From G965276675 sp965276675 (GTDB lineage: Bacteria > Acidobacteriota > Terriglobia > Terriglobales > Acidobacteriaceae): a stretch of DNA of 64,000 nt. This document shows, piece after piece, positions 50,424-59,488 of this stretch. The stretch covers positions 1,054,001-1,118,000 of the forward strand of contig OZ255624.1 of the NCBI GenBank assembly GCA_965276675.1. The letters run 5' to 3'. Below the pieces are notes generated by a model. It was not told the DNA's origin and ran no database searches. It saw only the letters and a list, made by a program, of their open reading frames with translations. Each line of letters begins with the position of its first letter. Position 1 is the first letter of the stretch. A program made the position numbers and the translations under genes.

Positions 50424-50441
50424 TTCGGCCCGGCACGTGCA
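50424..50441 (+). promoter_or_regulatory. Possible sigma-54 promoter before flgF
   Basis: TTCGGCC (50424-50430) and GTGCA (50437-50441) keep GG and GC ten bases apart. The predicted start, about 50452, is at the flgF ATG. The match is weaker than at fliK or flgB. Confidence 0.3.
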
Positions 50442-50452
50442 CATCGCAGGGC

Positions 50453-51187
50453 ATGGATAGCGGATACTATGCGGTGCTGAGCGGGCTGGTGGCGCGGGGC
50501 CAGGCTCTGGATACCGCCGCCAACAACCTGGCAAATGCGAGCACAAACGGTTTTCGCGCGGAGCGGGATTACTTCCGCGACGCCATCCTTGGTCCGCACG
50601 CCGGCGGCTCGCAACTCAACGCCGCGCTGAACAACTACGGGGTCGTTGGTGGCAATCACGCCGACCTGGGTCAGGGACCCATTACACCCACTGGCAATCC
50701 GCTGGATGTGGCGATCGAGGGCGCAGGTTTTTTTGCCGTGTCAACGAAGAGCGGCACGCGGTACACCCGGGACGGCGCCTTTGCCCGCGATATGAATGGC
50801 ACGCTGATCACTTCAAGACATGAAACAGTAGTGGGCACGAATGGCAAGCCGATTCTGCTGCCGGGTGGCAAGGTTGAGATCTCGCCCGACGGCACCGTGT
50901 CCGTGGCTGGTGGCGTGGCGGGCGTCCTGAAGCTGGTGAACTTTCCCCCGGGAAATGACGTTGTCCCCGAGGGAGCGACACTGTTTCGCGCAACAGACAG
51001 CGCGGCGATTCCCGCAACGGGAGTGACACTGCACCAGGGGAGCGTTGAAGGATCCAACCTGAATGTAGTGGAAGGGTCGATGCACCTGATGCTGGTGCAG
51101 CGGCAGGCGGAGATGATGCAGAAAGCGTTAAGCATCTTCCACACGGAATTCGATAAGACGGCTACCGAAGAGCTTTCAAAAGTTTAG
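50453..51187 (+). CDS. flgF: Flagellar proximal-rod protein FlgF
   Basis: The 244-residue protein starts MDSGYYAVLSGLVARGQALD and continues TAANNLANASTNGFRAERD, the rod-protein helix of FlgF. NPLDVAIEGAGFFAVSTKSG and the C-terminal VVEGSMHLMLVQRQAEMMQK are typical. AGGG stands unusually close to the ATG. The start is well fixed by the family N-terminus. It lies 18 bases before flgG. Normal length. Confidence 0.93.
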   Translation: MDSGYYAVLSGLVARGQALDTAANNLANASTNGFRAERDYFRDAILGPHAGGSQLNAALNNYGVVGGNHADLGQGPITPTGNPLDVAIEGAGFFAVSTKSGTRYTRDGAFARDMNGTLITSRHETVVGTNGKPILLPGGKVEISPDGTVSVAGGVAGVLKLVNFPPGNDVVPEGATLFRATDSAAIPATGVTLHQGSVEGSNLNVVEGSMHLMLVQRQAEMMQKALSIFHTEFDKTATEELSKV

Positions 51188-51205
51188 GAATGAGGAAATC
51201 CGCAG

Positions 51206-51994
51206 ATGATTCGTGCTCTTTACACAGCGGCGAGCGGCATGAGCGCGCAGCAGCTCAACCTGGATACCATCGCCAACAATCTTTCGAACTCGGCTACCGC
51301 TGGTTTTCGCAAGCGGCGGCTGGAGTTTCAGGACATGATTTACCAGAACATGGTTACGCCAGGCGCCGCGCAGAGCCAGCAGACGATCGCGGCTGGACTG
51401 CAGGTCGGCCTCGGCACCAAATCTGCTGCAACAGAGATCATTCAGACGCAGGGCGACTTGAACCAGACGGGCAACTCGCTCGATGTCGCGATCCAGGGGG
51501 CTGGCTTTTTTACTATTACGCGTCCAGATGGAACGCTGGCTTACACCCGCGACGGTAGCTTCCACATGAACAACCAGGGCAGCCTGGTCACGGCGGATGG
51601 AGACCTGTTGCAGCCGCAGATCACGGTTCCGCCAAACGCCTCGTCGATCTCGATCACGCGCTACGGCGTCGTGAACGTCACGCTTCCCGGGCAGACCAAT
51701 CCGCAGCAGGTGGGGCAGATCAATCTGGCGACCTTCGCAAACCCCGGAGGGCTGAACAGCATCGGCGGCAACCTTCTGACCGCGACTCTCTCCTCGGGTG
51801 ACGCGATCACCGGCAATCCGGGTGGGACCGAGGGACTGGGTACGCTGCAACAAGGGTATGTCGAGAACTCCAACGTCGATGTGGTCGAAGAATTCGTGCA
51901 GATGATCCTGGCGCAAAGAGCATATGAGAGCAACTCCAAGGTGGTTCGTGCAGCGGATGATATGTATCAGCAAGTCAACAACATGTCTCGCTAG
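51206..51994 (+). CDS. flgG: Flagellar distal-rod protein FlgG
   Basis: The 262-residue protein is FlgG: MIRALYTAASGMSAQQLNLD at the start, then TIANNLSNSATAGFRKRRLE and NSLDVAIQGAGFFTITRPDG. The end is ENSNVDVVEEFVQMILAQRA with NSKVVRAADDMYQQVNN. FlgG builds the distal rod crossing the periplasm. Normal length; the most conserved rod protein. Its end overlaps the presumed flgA start. Confidence 0.96.
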   Translation: MIRALYTAASGMSAQQLNLDTIANNLSNSATAGFRKRRLEFQDMIYQNMVTPGAAQSQQTIAAGLQVGLGTKSAATEIIQTQGDLNQTGNSLDVAIQGAGFFTITRPDGTLAYTRDGSFHMNNQGSLVTADGDLLQPQITVPPNASSISITRYGVVNVTLPGQTNPQQVGQINLATFANPGGLNSIGGNLLTATLSSGDAITGNPGGTEGLGTLQQGYVENSNVDVVEEFVQMILAQRAYESNSKVVRAADDMYQQVNNMSR

Positions 51995-52550
51995 AATCGC
52001 TGCGTGTCGGGTTAGTGTCGCTGTGCTCGCTGGCCTGGTTTTGCCTGCGGCCGCGCTGGCCGCCCCAGGCTCGTGCAGCGCAACTCCGACGGCCGCCGTG
52101 GCTGCATTTCTCCGCAGTTCTGAGGACCACGGTCCCGCGGAGAAAGCCGCAGGTGTTGGCACATCGTCCGGCCATGGCTTTCGCGTGCATCACGTGCAGG
52201 AGGATGCCGGGCTGCGGCGGCAATGGATCTGGCTCCAGGACTGCGATGCTCCGCAACGGCCGCTTTTGATCACGTCAGCTCCAGCCGAACCGAAAACGTC
52301 CTTAGCGGTGCAACCAGCATTCGCGCGCAGTCACAGTGCTGGCAGCAACCCAGTCCCGCTGGAGGTCCGCTCAGGCGACGATGTGGTTGTGCTCGAGGGT
52401 GAACAGGATATGACACTGCAGGTCTCGGGCAAGGCCACGGAGTCCGGACACCGCGGAGATCGCGTTCATGTCCGGCTGGCGACATTGAATCACGGATCAA
52501 TTGTGACAGCGACGGTTACAGGAACAGATCGTGTGGCGCTGGCATTTTGA
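51957..52550 (+). CDS. flgA: Flagellar P-ring assembly chaperone FlgA
   Basis: The protein (about 197 residues) has a signal peptide (VSVAVLAGLVLPAAALAAPG, about 20-40) and a C-terminal SAF-type domain. The latter shows PVPLEVRSGDDVVVLEGEQD, then LQVSGKATESGHRGDRVHVR and GSIVTATVTGTDRVAL, as in FlgA. FlgA helps FlgI assemble into the periplasmic P ring. The start is uncertain: ATG at 51957 lies inside the end of flgG, and other starts (GTG at 52023) would shorten the signal peptide. It lies between flgG and flgH, as expected. Confidence 0.85.
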   Translation: MICISKSTTCLARIAACRVSVAVLAGLVLPAAALAAPGSCSATPTAAVAAFLRSSEDHGPAEKAAGVGTSSGHGFRVHHVQEDAGLRRQWIWLQDCDAPQRPLLITSAPAEPKTSLAVQPAFARSHSAGSNPVPLEVRSGDDVVVLEGEQDMTLQVSGKATESGHRGDRVHVRLATLNHGSIVTATVTGTDRVALAF

Positions 52551-52589
52551 TCCACATGCAGCAGGAGCACAGAGCAAGAGGCAAGCGCA

Positions 52590-53369
52590 GTGAAACGAGC
52601 GAAGATGCAACCACGAGCACGATGCGCACCAGACATGGCGAGTAAGTCACCCCGGCGGCACAGAGCCACTGCTCTGCTGTTCACTGCATTATGCTTCGTG
52701 GGAGCTTCGCCGTCCTTCATGGGCGCAGAAGCCACAAAGAGCGCCAAAACAAATCCTGCTGCCTCGTCTCTCAACAAGTATCTTGATCGGGTGCGGGCCG
52801 AGAATCTGGGTTCCCCGTCGTCCGAAGGTTCAGTGTGGAGCGATACTGGCCGGCTTTCGCGGCTCTCTAGTGACACGCGTGCGATGGGAGCGCATGACCT
52901 GATCGCCGTAGTGGTTTCGGAGAGTCTTGCGGCTTCCACCGACGGGACAGTTAAGGCCGCGCGGAGCTCCAGCGCCAACTCGCAGTTGAGTGCGCTCTTT
53001 AGCAAGTTCTCCGCCGGAAGCGTGGCGCAGAATTTGGTGGGCCAGAGCTCTGCCTCGACTCTGAACGGACAGGGTCAGAGCGTTACGAATTCCAGTCTAA
53101 GCACAGTTTTTGGTGGCCAGGTGATTGAGGTGCTGCCTAATGGGGTTCTGGTAATTGAAGCGGCGCGCCAGGTTGAGTTCAACCAGCAGACCCAGACCAT
53201 CTTCCTTCGCGGACTGGTGCGGCCCGAGGATGTGACGGAGCAGAACCAGGTGCTGTCGACGGCAATCTCCAGTCTCGAACTGGAGGTCCGTGGGCGTGGC
53301 ATCGTGGACGACTACACGCACCGTCCGAACTTCGTCGTACGTGCTCTAGAACGGCTACTGATCTTCTAA
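52590..53369 (+). CDS. flgH: Flagellar L-ring protein FlgH
   Basis: The 259-residue protein is FlgH, the outer-membrane ring. Residues about 95-255 match: MGAHDLIAVVVSESLAAS, FGGQVIEVLPNGVLVIEAAR, VEFNQQTQTIFLRGLVRPED and YTHRPNFVVRALERLLIF. FlgH is normally a lipoprotein, but the signal region (ATALLFTALCFVGASPSF) has Leu before the only Cys and no proper lipobox. It may be secreted without a lipid anchor. The GTG start and the long basic N-terminus (37 residues before maturation) are somewhat unusual. Confidence 0.9.
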   Translation: MKRAKMQPRARCAPDMASKSPRRHRATALLFTALCFVGASPSFMGAEATKSAKTNPAASSLNKYLDRVRAENLGSPSSEGSVWSDTGRLSRLSSDTRAMGAHDLIAVVVSESLAASTDGTVKAARSSSANSQLSALFSKFSAGSVAQNLVGQSSASTLNGQGQSVTNSSLSTVFGGQVIEVLPNGVLVIEAARQVEFNQQTQTIFLRGLVRPEDVTEQNQVLSTAISSLELEVRGRGIVDDYTHRPNFVVRALERLLIF

Positions 53370-53384
53370 TCGAAAGAAAGCTAC

Positions 53385-54542
53385 ATGCACGTTTTCCGAA
53401 TCAGCGTTTCCCGATTTAGCGTTCTAAAACTCGTTCTGTATACGACTGCCTTAATCGCCATGTCGATCTGCATTCCCCAGGTAAGAGCAGACGTGCCGGA
53501 TACGGCCGCTTCCAAGCTGTCGCGAATCAAAGACATCTCCTCGGTCGAGGGCGTTCGCGACAATCAGCTGATCGGTTATGGCCTGGTTGTGGGTCTGCGC
53601 AATACCGGCGACAGCCAGCAGACGGTTTTTCCCACGCAGACGCTGCTCTCCGTTCTGCAGCGCATGGGCGTTAATGTCGGCTCGAATCCAAATGCGATCC
53701 GGGTGCAGAACACGGCGGCTGTCTTCATTACGGCGATGCTTCCAGCATTTGCCCAACCAGGCACGAAGATCGATGTGACCGTCTCTTCAGCGGGTGATGC
53801 GCGCAGCCTGGAGGGTGGAATGCTCCTGCTGACGCCACTCTACGGAGCGGATGGAAAGGTGTACGCCGCGGCTCAGGGTCCGCTGGTGCTGGGCGGTTAC
53901 AGCGTCGCGGCCAATGGCAATGCGCAGCGCGTCAACTATCCAACGACCGGGCGCATACCCGAGGGCGCGATTACCGAGCACGCCATCTCGATGGACCTGT
54001 CACAAAAATCCTCGCTCACGCTACTGCTGGCGGAGGCGGACTTCAAAAGTGCCCAGAGCCTGGCTGCTGCCGTCAATCAAGAGTTCGGCGATGGGCGTGC
54101 TCATGCACTGGACAGCCGGCAGATCGTTCTGACCGTCCACCCGGGGGAGGATGTGCCCCAGCTGCTCGCGCGGGTGGAGATGTTGCCGGTTGCGATCTAC
54201 CGGCGCGCTCGCGTCATCGTGAATGAGCGTACCGGGACGGTGGTGATCGGAGGCGATGTGCGCCTGTCACCCGTATCGATCCTGCATGGCGGTCTTGCGA
54301 TCAACGTGGTCACGGAAAATGTGATCGCGCCCAGCTACTTCGGTCCACCGGCTGTTGTGCCGCAGACGACCGTGAGCGCACAAGATAAACCTGTAAACCA
54401 GATCCGGCTCAAGCAGGGTTCGACGGTGGATGACCTGGTCCGGGGATTGCAATCGATTGGCGCAACCGCTCGCGATGTGATCTCCATCCTGCAGGCGATG
54501 AAGCAAGCGGGCGCTCTGGAAGCCGACTTGGAGGTCATCTGA
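53385..54542 (+). CDS. flgI: Flagellar P-ring protein FlgI
   Basis: The 385-residue secreted protein forms the P ring in the peptidoglycan layer. A signal peptide (VLYTTALIAMSICIPQVRA) precedes SRIKDISSVEGVRDNQLIGY, LVVGLRNTGDSQQT and VQNTAAVFITAMLPAFAQPG, all hallmarks. The C-terminal DDLVRGLQSIGATARDVISI is also typical. It lies 15 bases after flgH and one base before flgJ. Normal length. Confidence 0.95.
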   Translation: MHVFRISVSRFSVLKLVLYTTALIAMSICIPQVRADVPDTAASKLSRIKDISSVEGVRDNQLIGYGLVVGLRNTGDSQQTVFPTQTLLSVLQRMGVNVGSNPNAIRVQNTAAVFITAMLPAFAQPGTKIDVTVSSAGDARSLEGGMLLLTPLYGADGKVYAAAQGPLVLGGYSVAANGNAQRVNYPTTGRIPEGAITEHAISMDLSQKSSLTLLLAEADFKSAQSLAAAVNQEFGDGRAHALDSRQIVLTVHPGEDVPQLLARVEMLPVAIYRRARVIVNERTGTVVIGGDVRLSPVSILHGGLAINVVTENVIAPSYFGPPAVVPQTTVSAQDKPVNQIRLKQGSTVDDLVRGLQSIGATARDVISILQAMKQAGALEADLEVI

Positions 54543-54543
54543 T

Positions 54544-54876
54544 ATGCGCATCGCTGGCATCGAGGCAAACGCTGGACCTGTTCGCGCCGGAACTCACGAA
54601 CCGGTGGCAAGCCCGAAGCTGGAACGAGCCGCGCACCAGTTTGAAGCAGCCCTGCTGGGCGAGTTATTGAAGCCGCTCCGTGAGCCCTCCGCCTTTTCTG
54701 ATAAGAGCGGAGACGATGATGACTCCGGCAGCCAGGGTTCTATGCGCAGTTATGGAACCGAAGCAGTAGCGCAAGCGCTTTCCGAACGCGGCGGAGTTGG
54801 CATCGCGCGGTTGGTCATGCAACGGCTCGCACCACTTCAGGCAGACCAGACTGGGATGCTTGAACAGGAGAAATAA
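54544..54876 (+). CDS. flgJ: Rod-binding protein FlgJ (N-terminal domain only)
   Basis: The 110-residue protein holds the FlgJ rod-cap domain: LERAAHQFEAALLGELLKPL and SYGTEAVAQALSERGGVGIA. The muramidase domain found in enterobacterial FlgJ is absent, so another enzyme must open the peptidoglycan; single-domain forms are common. It directly follows flgI. The C-terminus ends in a short Gln-rich tail. Confidence 0.9.
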   Translation: MRIAGIEANAGPVRAGTHEPVASPKLERAAHQFEAALLGELLKPLREPSAFSDKSGDDDDSGSQGSMRSYGTEAVAQALSERGGVGIARLVMQRLAPLQADQTGMLEQEK

Positions 54877-54890
54877 ATCGCGTAAAGCGC

Positions 54891-54917
54891 TCAAGTTTTC
54901 AGCGATTCTGCCGAAAA
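54891..54917 (+). promoter_or_regulatory. Sigma-28 (FliA) promoter of flgN-flgK-flgL
   Basis: TCAAGTTT (54891-54898), an 11-base spacer and GCCGAAAA (54910-54917) match the FliA consensus TAAAGTTT-N11-GCCGATAA at 14 of 16 positions. A seven-base dyad (CTTCGCT with AGCGAAG) lies in the leader before flgN. Confidence 0.75.
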
Positions 54918-55062
54918 CGTGAGAGAAGAACGATTCGTGAAAATTCATCTCCACATACCAAGCTGGAGCAGGACCTTCGCTGCAATCCCGTGCGGTTGAG
55001 CGAAGAACAGAGATGCGGGAGAGAGCGATCGGACGCGCATCTTCCCTACAGAAAGACGGCCT

Positions 55063-55482
55063 ATGAAAGAGACGATGGCAGGTGGTGGCGGGATTAGAGC
55101 TGGCGTTGAGCGGTGCTGGAGCTCGGGCAGGTCGGCAGATTCAGTTTTAGTATCCGGGTCCAGGCTCGATCCGGCGACTTGCAGTGGCTCGCAACCAGCA
55201 GAGGTGCCGAGTCTCGGACCAGAGTTTGTCGGGGCCGCAATTCAGGCGCTCGTAGATCTCGATACGGAGCATCTTGAGGCCCTCGCAGCGGCGGCAGAGA
55301 ACTTCCGAAAGGAGGCAGCCGAGCGGCTGGCCCTAAGCGAACGAGAGTTGATGGAGACACAGATGCGCCTCTTCTGCGCGGTCCTGGCGGAGAGCAGGCG
55401 AAATCTACACCTGATCGCACAATGCTCTGGCCAGCTGGGGCAGATTGGCTATACGCCGCGGAGTGGACGATGGGCGGACTGA
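55063..55482 (+). CDS. flgN: FlgN-like export chaperone
   Basis: The 139-residue protein is helical in its C-terminal 90 residues (AAIQALVDLDTEHLEALAAA, ELMETQMRLFCAVLAESRRN) and ends near LIAQCSGQLGQIGYTPRSGR, like FlgN. FlgN is the chaperone of the hook-filament junction proteins FlgK and FlgL, whose genes follow at once; its end overlaps flgK by 13 bases. The first 45 residues are low-complexity and may include a wrong start. The call depends on position plus the C-terminal pattern. Confidence 0.7.
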   Translation: MKETMAGGGGIRAGVERCWSSGRSADSVLVSGSRLDPATCSGSQPAEVPSLGPEFVGAAIQALVDLDTEHLEALAAAAENFRKEAAERLALSERELMETQMRLFCAVLAESRRNLHLIAQCSGQLGQIGYTPRSGRWAD

Positions 55483-56876
55483 TTCGGGCCTTTGGCATCA
55501 TCGAGAACGCGCTCTCGTCTGACCAGGAAGCCATCAACGTGACAGCAAACAATGTTGGGCAAGCCGATACGCCTGGATATACACGGCAAGTGACAAACTG
55601 GCAGGAGAACGATCCGGTTACCATCAATGGGCGTCAATACGGAACGGGTTCTTCGATCACCTCAACTCAGTCGCAGCGCAACCGGATTCTTGAGCAACGA
55701 ATTCATCAGCAGACGCAATCGCAGTCGGCAGTTCAGGCTAGACAAGACGGGCTTACGAGTATAGAAACCATCTTCGGACAGGTGACTACCGGGACCAGTG
55801 GCGCAAATCCTGGGGGCCTGGGCGACCAGTTAAACACTTTTTGGGATTCACTGAACCAGCTGGCAGCGACACCGGCAAACGACAGCGTCCGTGCAGGGGT
55901 GCTAAGTGCGGCCAACTCTCTCGCCGCGAGCTTCAATCAGGCTTCCACCCAACTTGGAGCAGTGACCGCCTCTCTTAACCAGCAAGTCTCCGTATCAGTC
56001 AGCCAGATCAACGCGCTGACCCAGACGATTGCGAATCTGAACCACCAGATCCAATCGGAAAATCCATCAGGAGATGCTGGCGTTCTTGAAGATCAAAGGC
56101 AACAGAATATCCTGCAGCTGTCGAAGCTGATCGGAGTCAACGAAATTCAGACTGAGGGGAATGGCCTGACGCTCGCCACTCCCGATGGTAGTGTTCTGGT
56201 TTCCGGCGACGTCGCTGTACCGCTTAGCACGACCAATGTGGGCGGCAGCCAACACGTACTCTCCGGCTCCGCCGACATCACCAGCACGATCCACGGAGGC
56301 AGCCTCGCCGGAAGCTTGGGAGTACTCACGGTGGCTCTGCCAAATGTCCAGAGTGCGCTCGACACTTTGGCGCATTCGGTCGCTACCCAAGTCAATGCTG
56401 TTCAGACCACTGGGAGCGACGAAACTGGCGCTACGGGGGGACCAATTTTCGCGATACCTTCAACGGTGGCCGGCAGCGCAGCCGCGATCTCGGTGGCCAT
56501 CTCTGATCCTAAACAGATAGCAGCTGCAGCAGCGGGCAGCGGTCCGGGAGATAACTGGAATGCGCAAGCCCTGGCAAATCTGGCCAATCAGCAGATCGTC
56601 TCTGGGTCAACCACCTCTGAATATTACGCGGCATTCGAAAGCAACCTGGGCGGGGCAGTCCAGAGCGCAGGCGTGCAAAACACGGCCCTTTCGGCCTCGC
56701 TCGCGCAGTTGACTTCGCAGCGCAACAGTCTTTCGGGTGTCTCTCAAAACGATGAAGCAGCTAACCTGCAAAACTACGAGCGCTCTTTCCAGGCAGCATC
56801 GAAGATCTTCTCCATCCTAGACACCCTCATGGGTTCGGCTCTCAATCTTGGAGTTCCCGGAGTAGCAGCTCAGTAA
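55470..56876 (+). CDS. flgK: Hook-filament junction protein FlgK
   Basis: The 468-residue protein is FlgK (HAP1). The N-terminal helix ALSSDQEAINVTANNVGQAD and TPGYTRQVTNW are typical, as is the end, LQNYERSFQAASKIFSILD. The start at 55470 is chosen because GGAG lies seven bases upstream and the product then begins MGGLIRAFGIIENALSSD; an in-frame start at 55422 adds 16 unsupported residues. It forms, with FlgL, the joint between hook and filament. Normal length. Confidence 0.93.
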   Translation: MGGLIRAFGIIENALSSDQEAINVTANNVGQADTPGYTRQVTNWQENDPVTINGRQYGTGSSITSTQSQRNRILEQRIHQQTQSQSAVQARQDGLTSIETIFGQVTTGTSGANPGGLGDQLNTFWDSLNQLAATPANDSVRAGVLSAANSLAASFNQASTQLGAVTASLNQQVSVSVSQINALTQTIANLNHQIQSENPSGDAGVLEDQRQQNILQLSKLIGVNEIQTEGNGLTLATPDGSVLVSGDVAVPLSTTNVGGSQHVLSGSADITSTIHGGSLAGSLGVLTVALPNVQSALDTLAHSVATQVNAVQTTGSDETGATGGPIFAIPSTVAGSAAAISVAISDPKQIAAAAAGSGPGDNWNAQALANLANQQIVSGSTTSEYYAAFESNLGGAVQSAGVQNTALSASLAQLTSQRNSLSGVSQNDEAANLQNYERSFQAASKIFSILDTLMGSALNLGVPGVAAQ

Positions 56877-56891
56877 AGACGGAGTGAAACC

Positions 56892-57791
56892 ATGCGTGCA
56901 GATCCATTTTTTGGTCAAAGCTCACTGTCCTCTTTGAACCAGGTGCAGCTTACAGAGCAGAAGCTCACGCAAGAGCTGTCATCAGGTGTACGTGTCAACT
57001 CGCTTTCGGATGACCCTCTCGCGGCTGCTCAAGACTCATCGATCAGGGGCCAGATTAGCCAGAATGTGACATTCACCCAGAGTGCCGCCACGACCGCAGG
57101 ACAGCTCCAACTGGTAGACCAGGTTTTGGGAAGCGTTGTCACGCAACTGACACGAGCAGTCTCAGTCTCGGTGGCCGGCAGCAATGGAACATTGACAAAT
57201 GCGAATCGTGCCTCAATCAGCGCGGAATTAGTTGGCATTCGCGATGAAGTTCTGTCTCTGGCCAATACATCGTACGGGGGCAGCGCGCTTTTCGCGGGTA
57301 GCAGAACGAACGCGCAAACCTTTACGCTGGACCAGACCACGACACCCGCAACCGCGGTGTATCAAGGGGACAGCGATGTTGTTTCGATCACCACGCCGGG
57401 TGGCGCATCGATTCCAACGTCCATACCCGGGGATCGAATCTTCAGCGGCGCGGGCGCAAATGTGCTTGGAGTTCTCAATCAGTTGATCTCTGACTTTGGG
57501 TCCGCTTCGGGCGCGGCTGGCACTGTGGCGGACACGTCTGCACTGAATGCGAGTCTGAGTAGTGTTAGCTCCTTGCGCGCTTCCTTTGATTCATCGATCA
57601 ACCGGCTTCAATCCGCGGTGACGTACAGCCAGAACGAGCAAATTCAGCTGCAGGCCCAAGAAGACGCTCTGATACAGGCGGACCCAGCCAGTGTTGCAAC
57701 GGATCTAAAAAATGCCGAAGTGCAGCAAAATGCCTTGTTTAGCGTGCTGGCAAGTGTAAATAGGTCAAATCTCTTCGATTATCTGAAGTAG
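56892..57791 (+). CDS. flgL: Hook-filament junction protein FlgL
   Basis: The 299-residue protein is FlgL (HAP3), flagellin-like at both ends: LTQELSSGVRVNSLSDDPLA near the start and INRLQSAVTYSQNEQIQLQA near the end. It lies 15 bases after flgK in the same sigma-28 transcript. No unusual feature. Convergent motB follows after 128 bases. Confidence 0.92.
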   Translation: MRADPFFGQSSLSSLNQVQLTEQKLTQELSSGVRVNSLSDDPLAAAQDSSIRGQISQNVTFTQSAATTAGQLQLVDQVLGSVVTQLTRAVSVSVAGSNGTLTNANRASISAELVGIRDEVLSLANTSYGGSALFAGSRTNAQTFTLDQTTTPATAVYQGDSDVVSITTPGGASIPTSIPGDRIFSGAGANVLGVLNQLISDFGSASGAAGTVADTSALNASLSSVSSLRASFDSSINRLQSAVTYSQNEQIQLQAQEDALIQADPASVATDLKNAEVQQNALFSVLASVNRSNLFDYLK

Positions 57792-57919
57792 GTATTCTTC
57801 CCACTCTGGTCTACATCGGTATGCTCTTCGGGCACGAAACCGTACGACAACGACTTCATCCTGAAAAGCTTTTGAGTGGCACACTAACACACCTCCTAAG
57901 TGTGGAGGTACGCCGGTGC

Positions 57920-58717
57920 TTATTGCAGCCGCGGGGCGGTACGGGCCTGCTCCGAGGCGGAGAGTGGGAGGACTACCAGGTCCACACGTCTGTTCTGCGC
58001 CCGACCCTGCTCTTCGCTATTCGAAGCGATGGGATGGAACTCAGCAAAGCCCGCGGCCGAGAGCTGTTCCGGATTGTAACGGTATCGCTCTATAAGAATG
58101 CGGGCTAGGATGCTGGCTCGCGCGGTGGATAACTCCCAGTTGGACGCAAACTGCCCGTTGTGAATGGGAATGTCGTCCGTGTGTCCTTCGATGCGGATGC
58201 TATTTTGCGCTTTTTTAAGTTCAGCGGCGATGAGGGCTATTGAAGTTTCAGAATCAGGCCTAGGCGAAGCCGACCCGCTTTCGAAAAAGCCGACCTCCCG
58301 TAAAGAGATCACCAATCCCTCACGGGTCAGGCGGATAGCAACGGTCTGCCGCGCTATCTCCTTGTGCAATCTAGTCTCAAAGACCTTCTTCATCGCGGCC
58401 AACTCAGGATGCTCCAAGGCGATCCTCGCAGACTCGTCCGGTGCGGGCGCATTCCTGTGCACGATGGAAGAGTCTACGCGGGCCGCATCGCCGCCTGCTT
58501 TTGTGTCAAGCGCAGGAGTTCTAGACGCAGGCGAGAACACACCCAATTGTGTGAAGGCGTTCTGCATAGCAGACGACATCTCGGCGCGTCGCTTCTGATT
58601 GGCCTGCGCACTTGAAAAGAGAACGACGAAGAGCGCGAACATCATGGTGACAAAGTCCGCGTAGGAGACCAGCCAACGTTCGTGGTTCGGAGCAGCGTGC
58701 GCCTTTTTCCTGCTCAT
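57920..58717 (-). CDS. motB: Flagellar stator protein MotB
   Basis: The 265-residue protein anchors the stator to peptidoglycan. A single span (about 18-38) contains the proton-binding Asp21 (WLVSYADFVTMMFALFVVLF). A periplasmic plug and linker follow, then an OmpA-like domain (about 130-245) with IRIEGHTDDIPIHNGQF, NWELSTARA and QNRRVDLVV. The ATG overlaps the motA stop by four bases. Asp21 with the surrounding residues suggests a proton-driven stator. Normal length. Confidence 0.94.
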   Translation of the reverse strand: MSRKKAHAAPNHERWLVSYADFVTMMFALFVVLFSSAQANQKRRAEMSSAMQNAFTQLGVFSPASRTPALDTKAGGDAARVDSSIVHRNAPAPDESARIALEHPELAAMKKVFETRLHKEIARQTVAIRLTREGLVISLREVGFFESGSASPRPDSETSIALIAAELKKAQNSIRIEGHTDDIPIHNGQFASNWELSTARASILARILIERYRYNPEQLSAAGFAEFHPIASNSEEQGRAQNRRVDLVVLPLSASEQARTAPRLQ

Positions 58718-59487
58718 GCTTTTAACACCCCGGATGCTGGCTTGTGATCTGACAAGAATGTTTTCAGCTTCAGTTCGATCATGCGTGGATTTAGGCCTTC
58801 CAGAATGGAGACGACTCCTTCAAGTACCATCTGCTTGATCATTTGCTGCTCGTGAATGCGGATCTTTAACTTGCCTGCCGATGGTAGAAAAAGAAGGTTG
58901 GCCGTAGCGACTCCATAGATGGTGGCCACAAACGCGACCGCAATGCCTCGGCCCACCTCATCTATCTTGTCCAGATGTTGCATCACCTGAATCAGGCCAA
59001 GAACAGCCCCTAAAATGCCGATGGTTGGGGCAAAGCCACCGGCGGATTCGAATACCTGCGGAATGTGCTCTTCTGCCTCGGCCTGGTTATCTAATTCAAG
59101 CTGCATGATCTTGCGCAGCTCCGTCGCATCGGTGCCGTCGATCGCAAGTGTCAACGCCTGCTTCATAAAGGGATCGTGCACGTTTGCCAGATCCTGATCC
59201 AGCGACACGATCCCACTCCGCCGAGCCTTGTTCGCGAATTCCACGATCTGCTGAAGTGACGATTCACCATTCGGGGAGCTGCCAGTGAATACCCGAACCA
59301 TCTGTTTGCTGGCTCCTAAGATCGTGGCCAGAGGGAACTGCAGCATTACGGCGCCCAACGTGCCACCAAGCACAATCATTGCGGCCGTCGGCTGCACGAT
59401 CTGCGTTAAGCTTCCTCCCTCCAACATCATTCCGGCAGCAATCGCACCTACGGCTACTACCACGCCTCCGATACTGCTCTTATCCAT
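58714..59487 (-). CDS. motA: Flagellar stator protein MotA
   Basis: The 257-residue protein has four membrane spans and MotA motifs: MDKSSIGGVVVAVGAIAAGM, GGFAPTIGILGAVLGLIQVM (with the channel Pro) and IAVAFVATIYGVATANLLFL. With MotB it forms the torque-generating channel. The ATG at 59487 has AGGAG six bases upstream; a TTG at 59508 in the same frame lies inside a duplicated copy of that ribosome site. It is divergent from flagellin. A possible sigma-28 promoter is at 59593-59619. Confidence 0.94.
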   Translation of the reverse strand: MDKSSIGGVVVAVGAIAAGMMLEGGSLTQIVQPTAAMIVLGGTLGAVMLQFPLATILGASKQMVRVFTGSSPNGESSLQQIVEFANKARRSGIVSLDQDLANVHDPFMKQALTLAIDGTDATELRKIMQLELDNQAEAEEHIPQVFESAGGFAPTIGILGAVLGLIQVMQHLDKIDEVGRGIAVAFVATIYGVATANLLFLPSAGKLKIRIHEQQMIKQMVLEGVVSILEGLNPRMIELKLKTFLSDHKPASGVLKA

Positions 59488-59488
59488 A

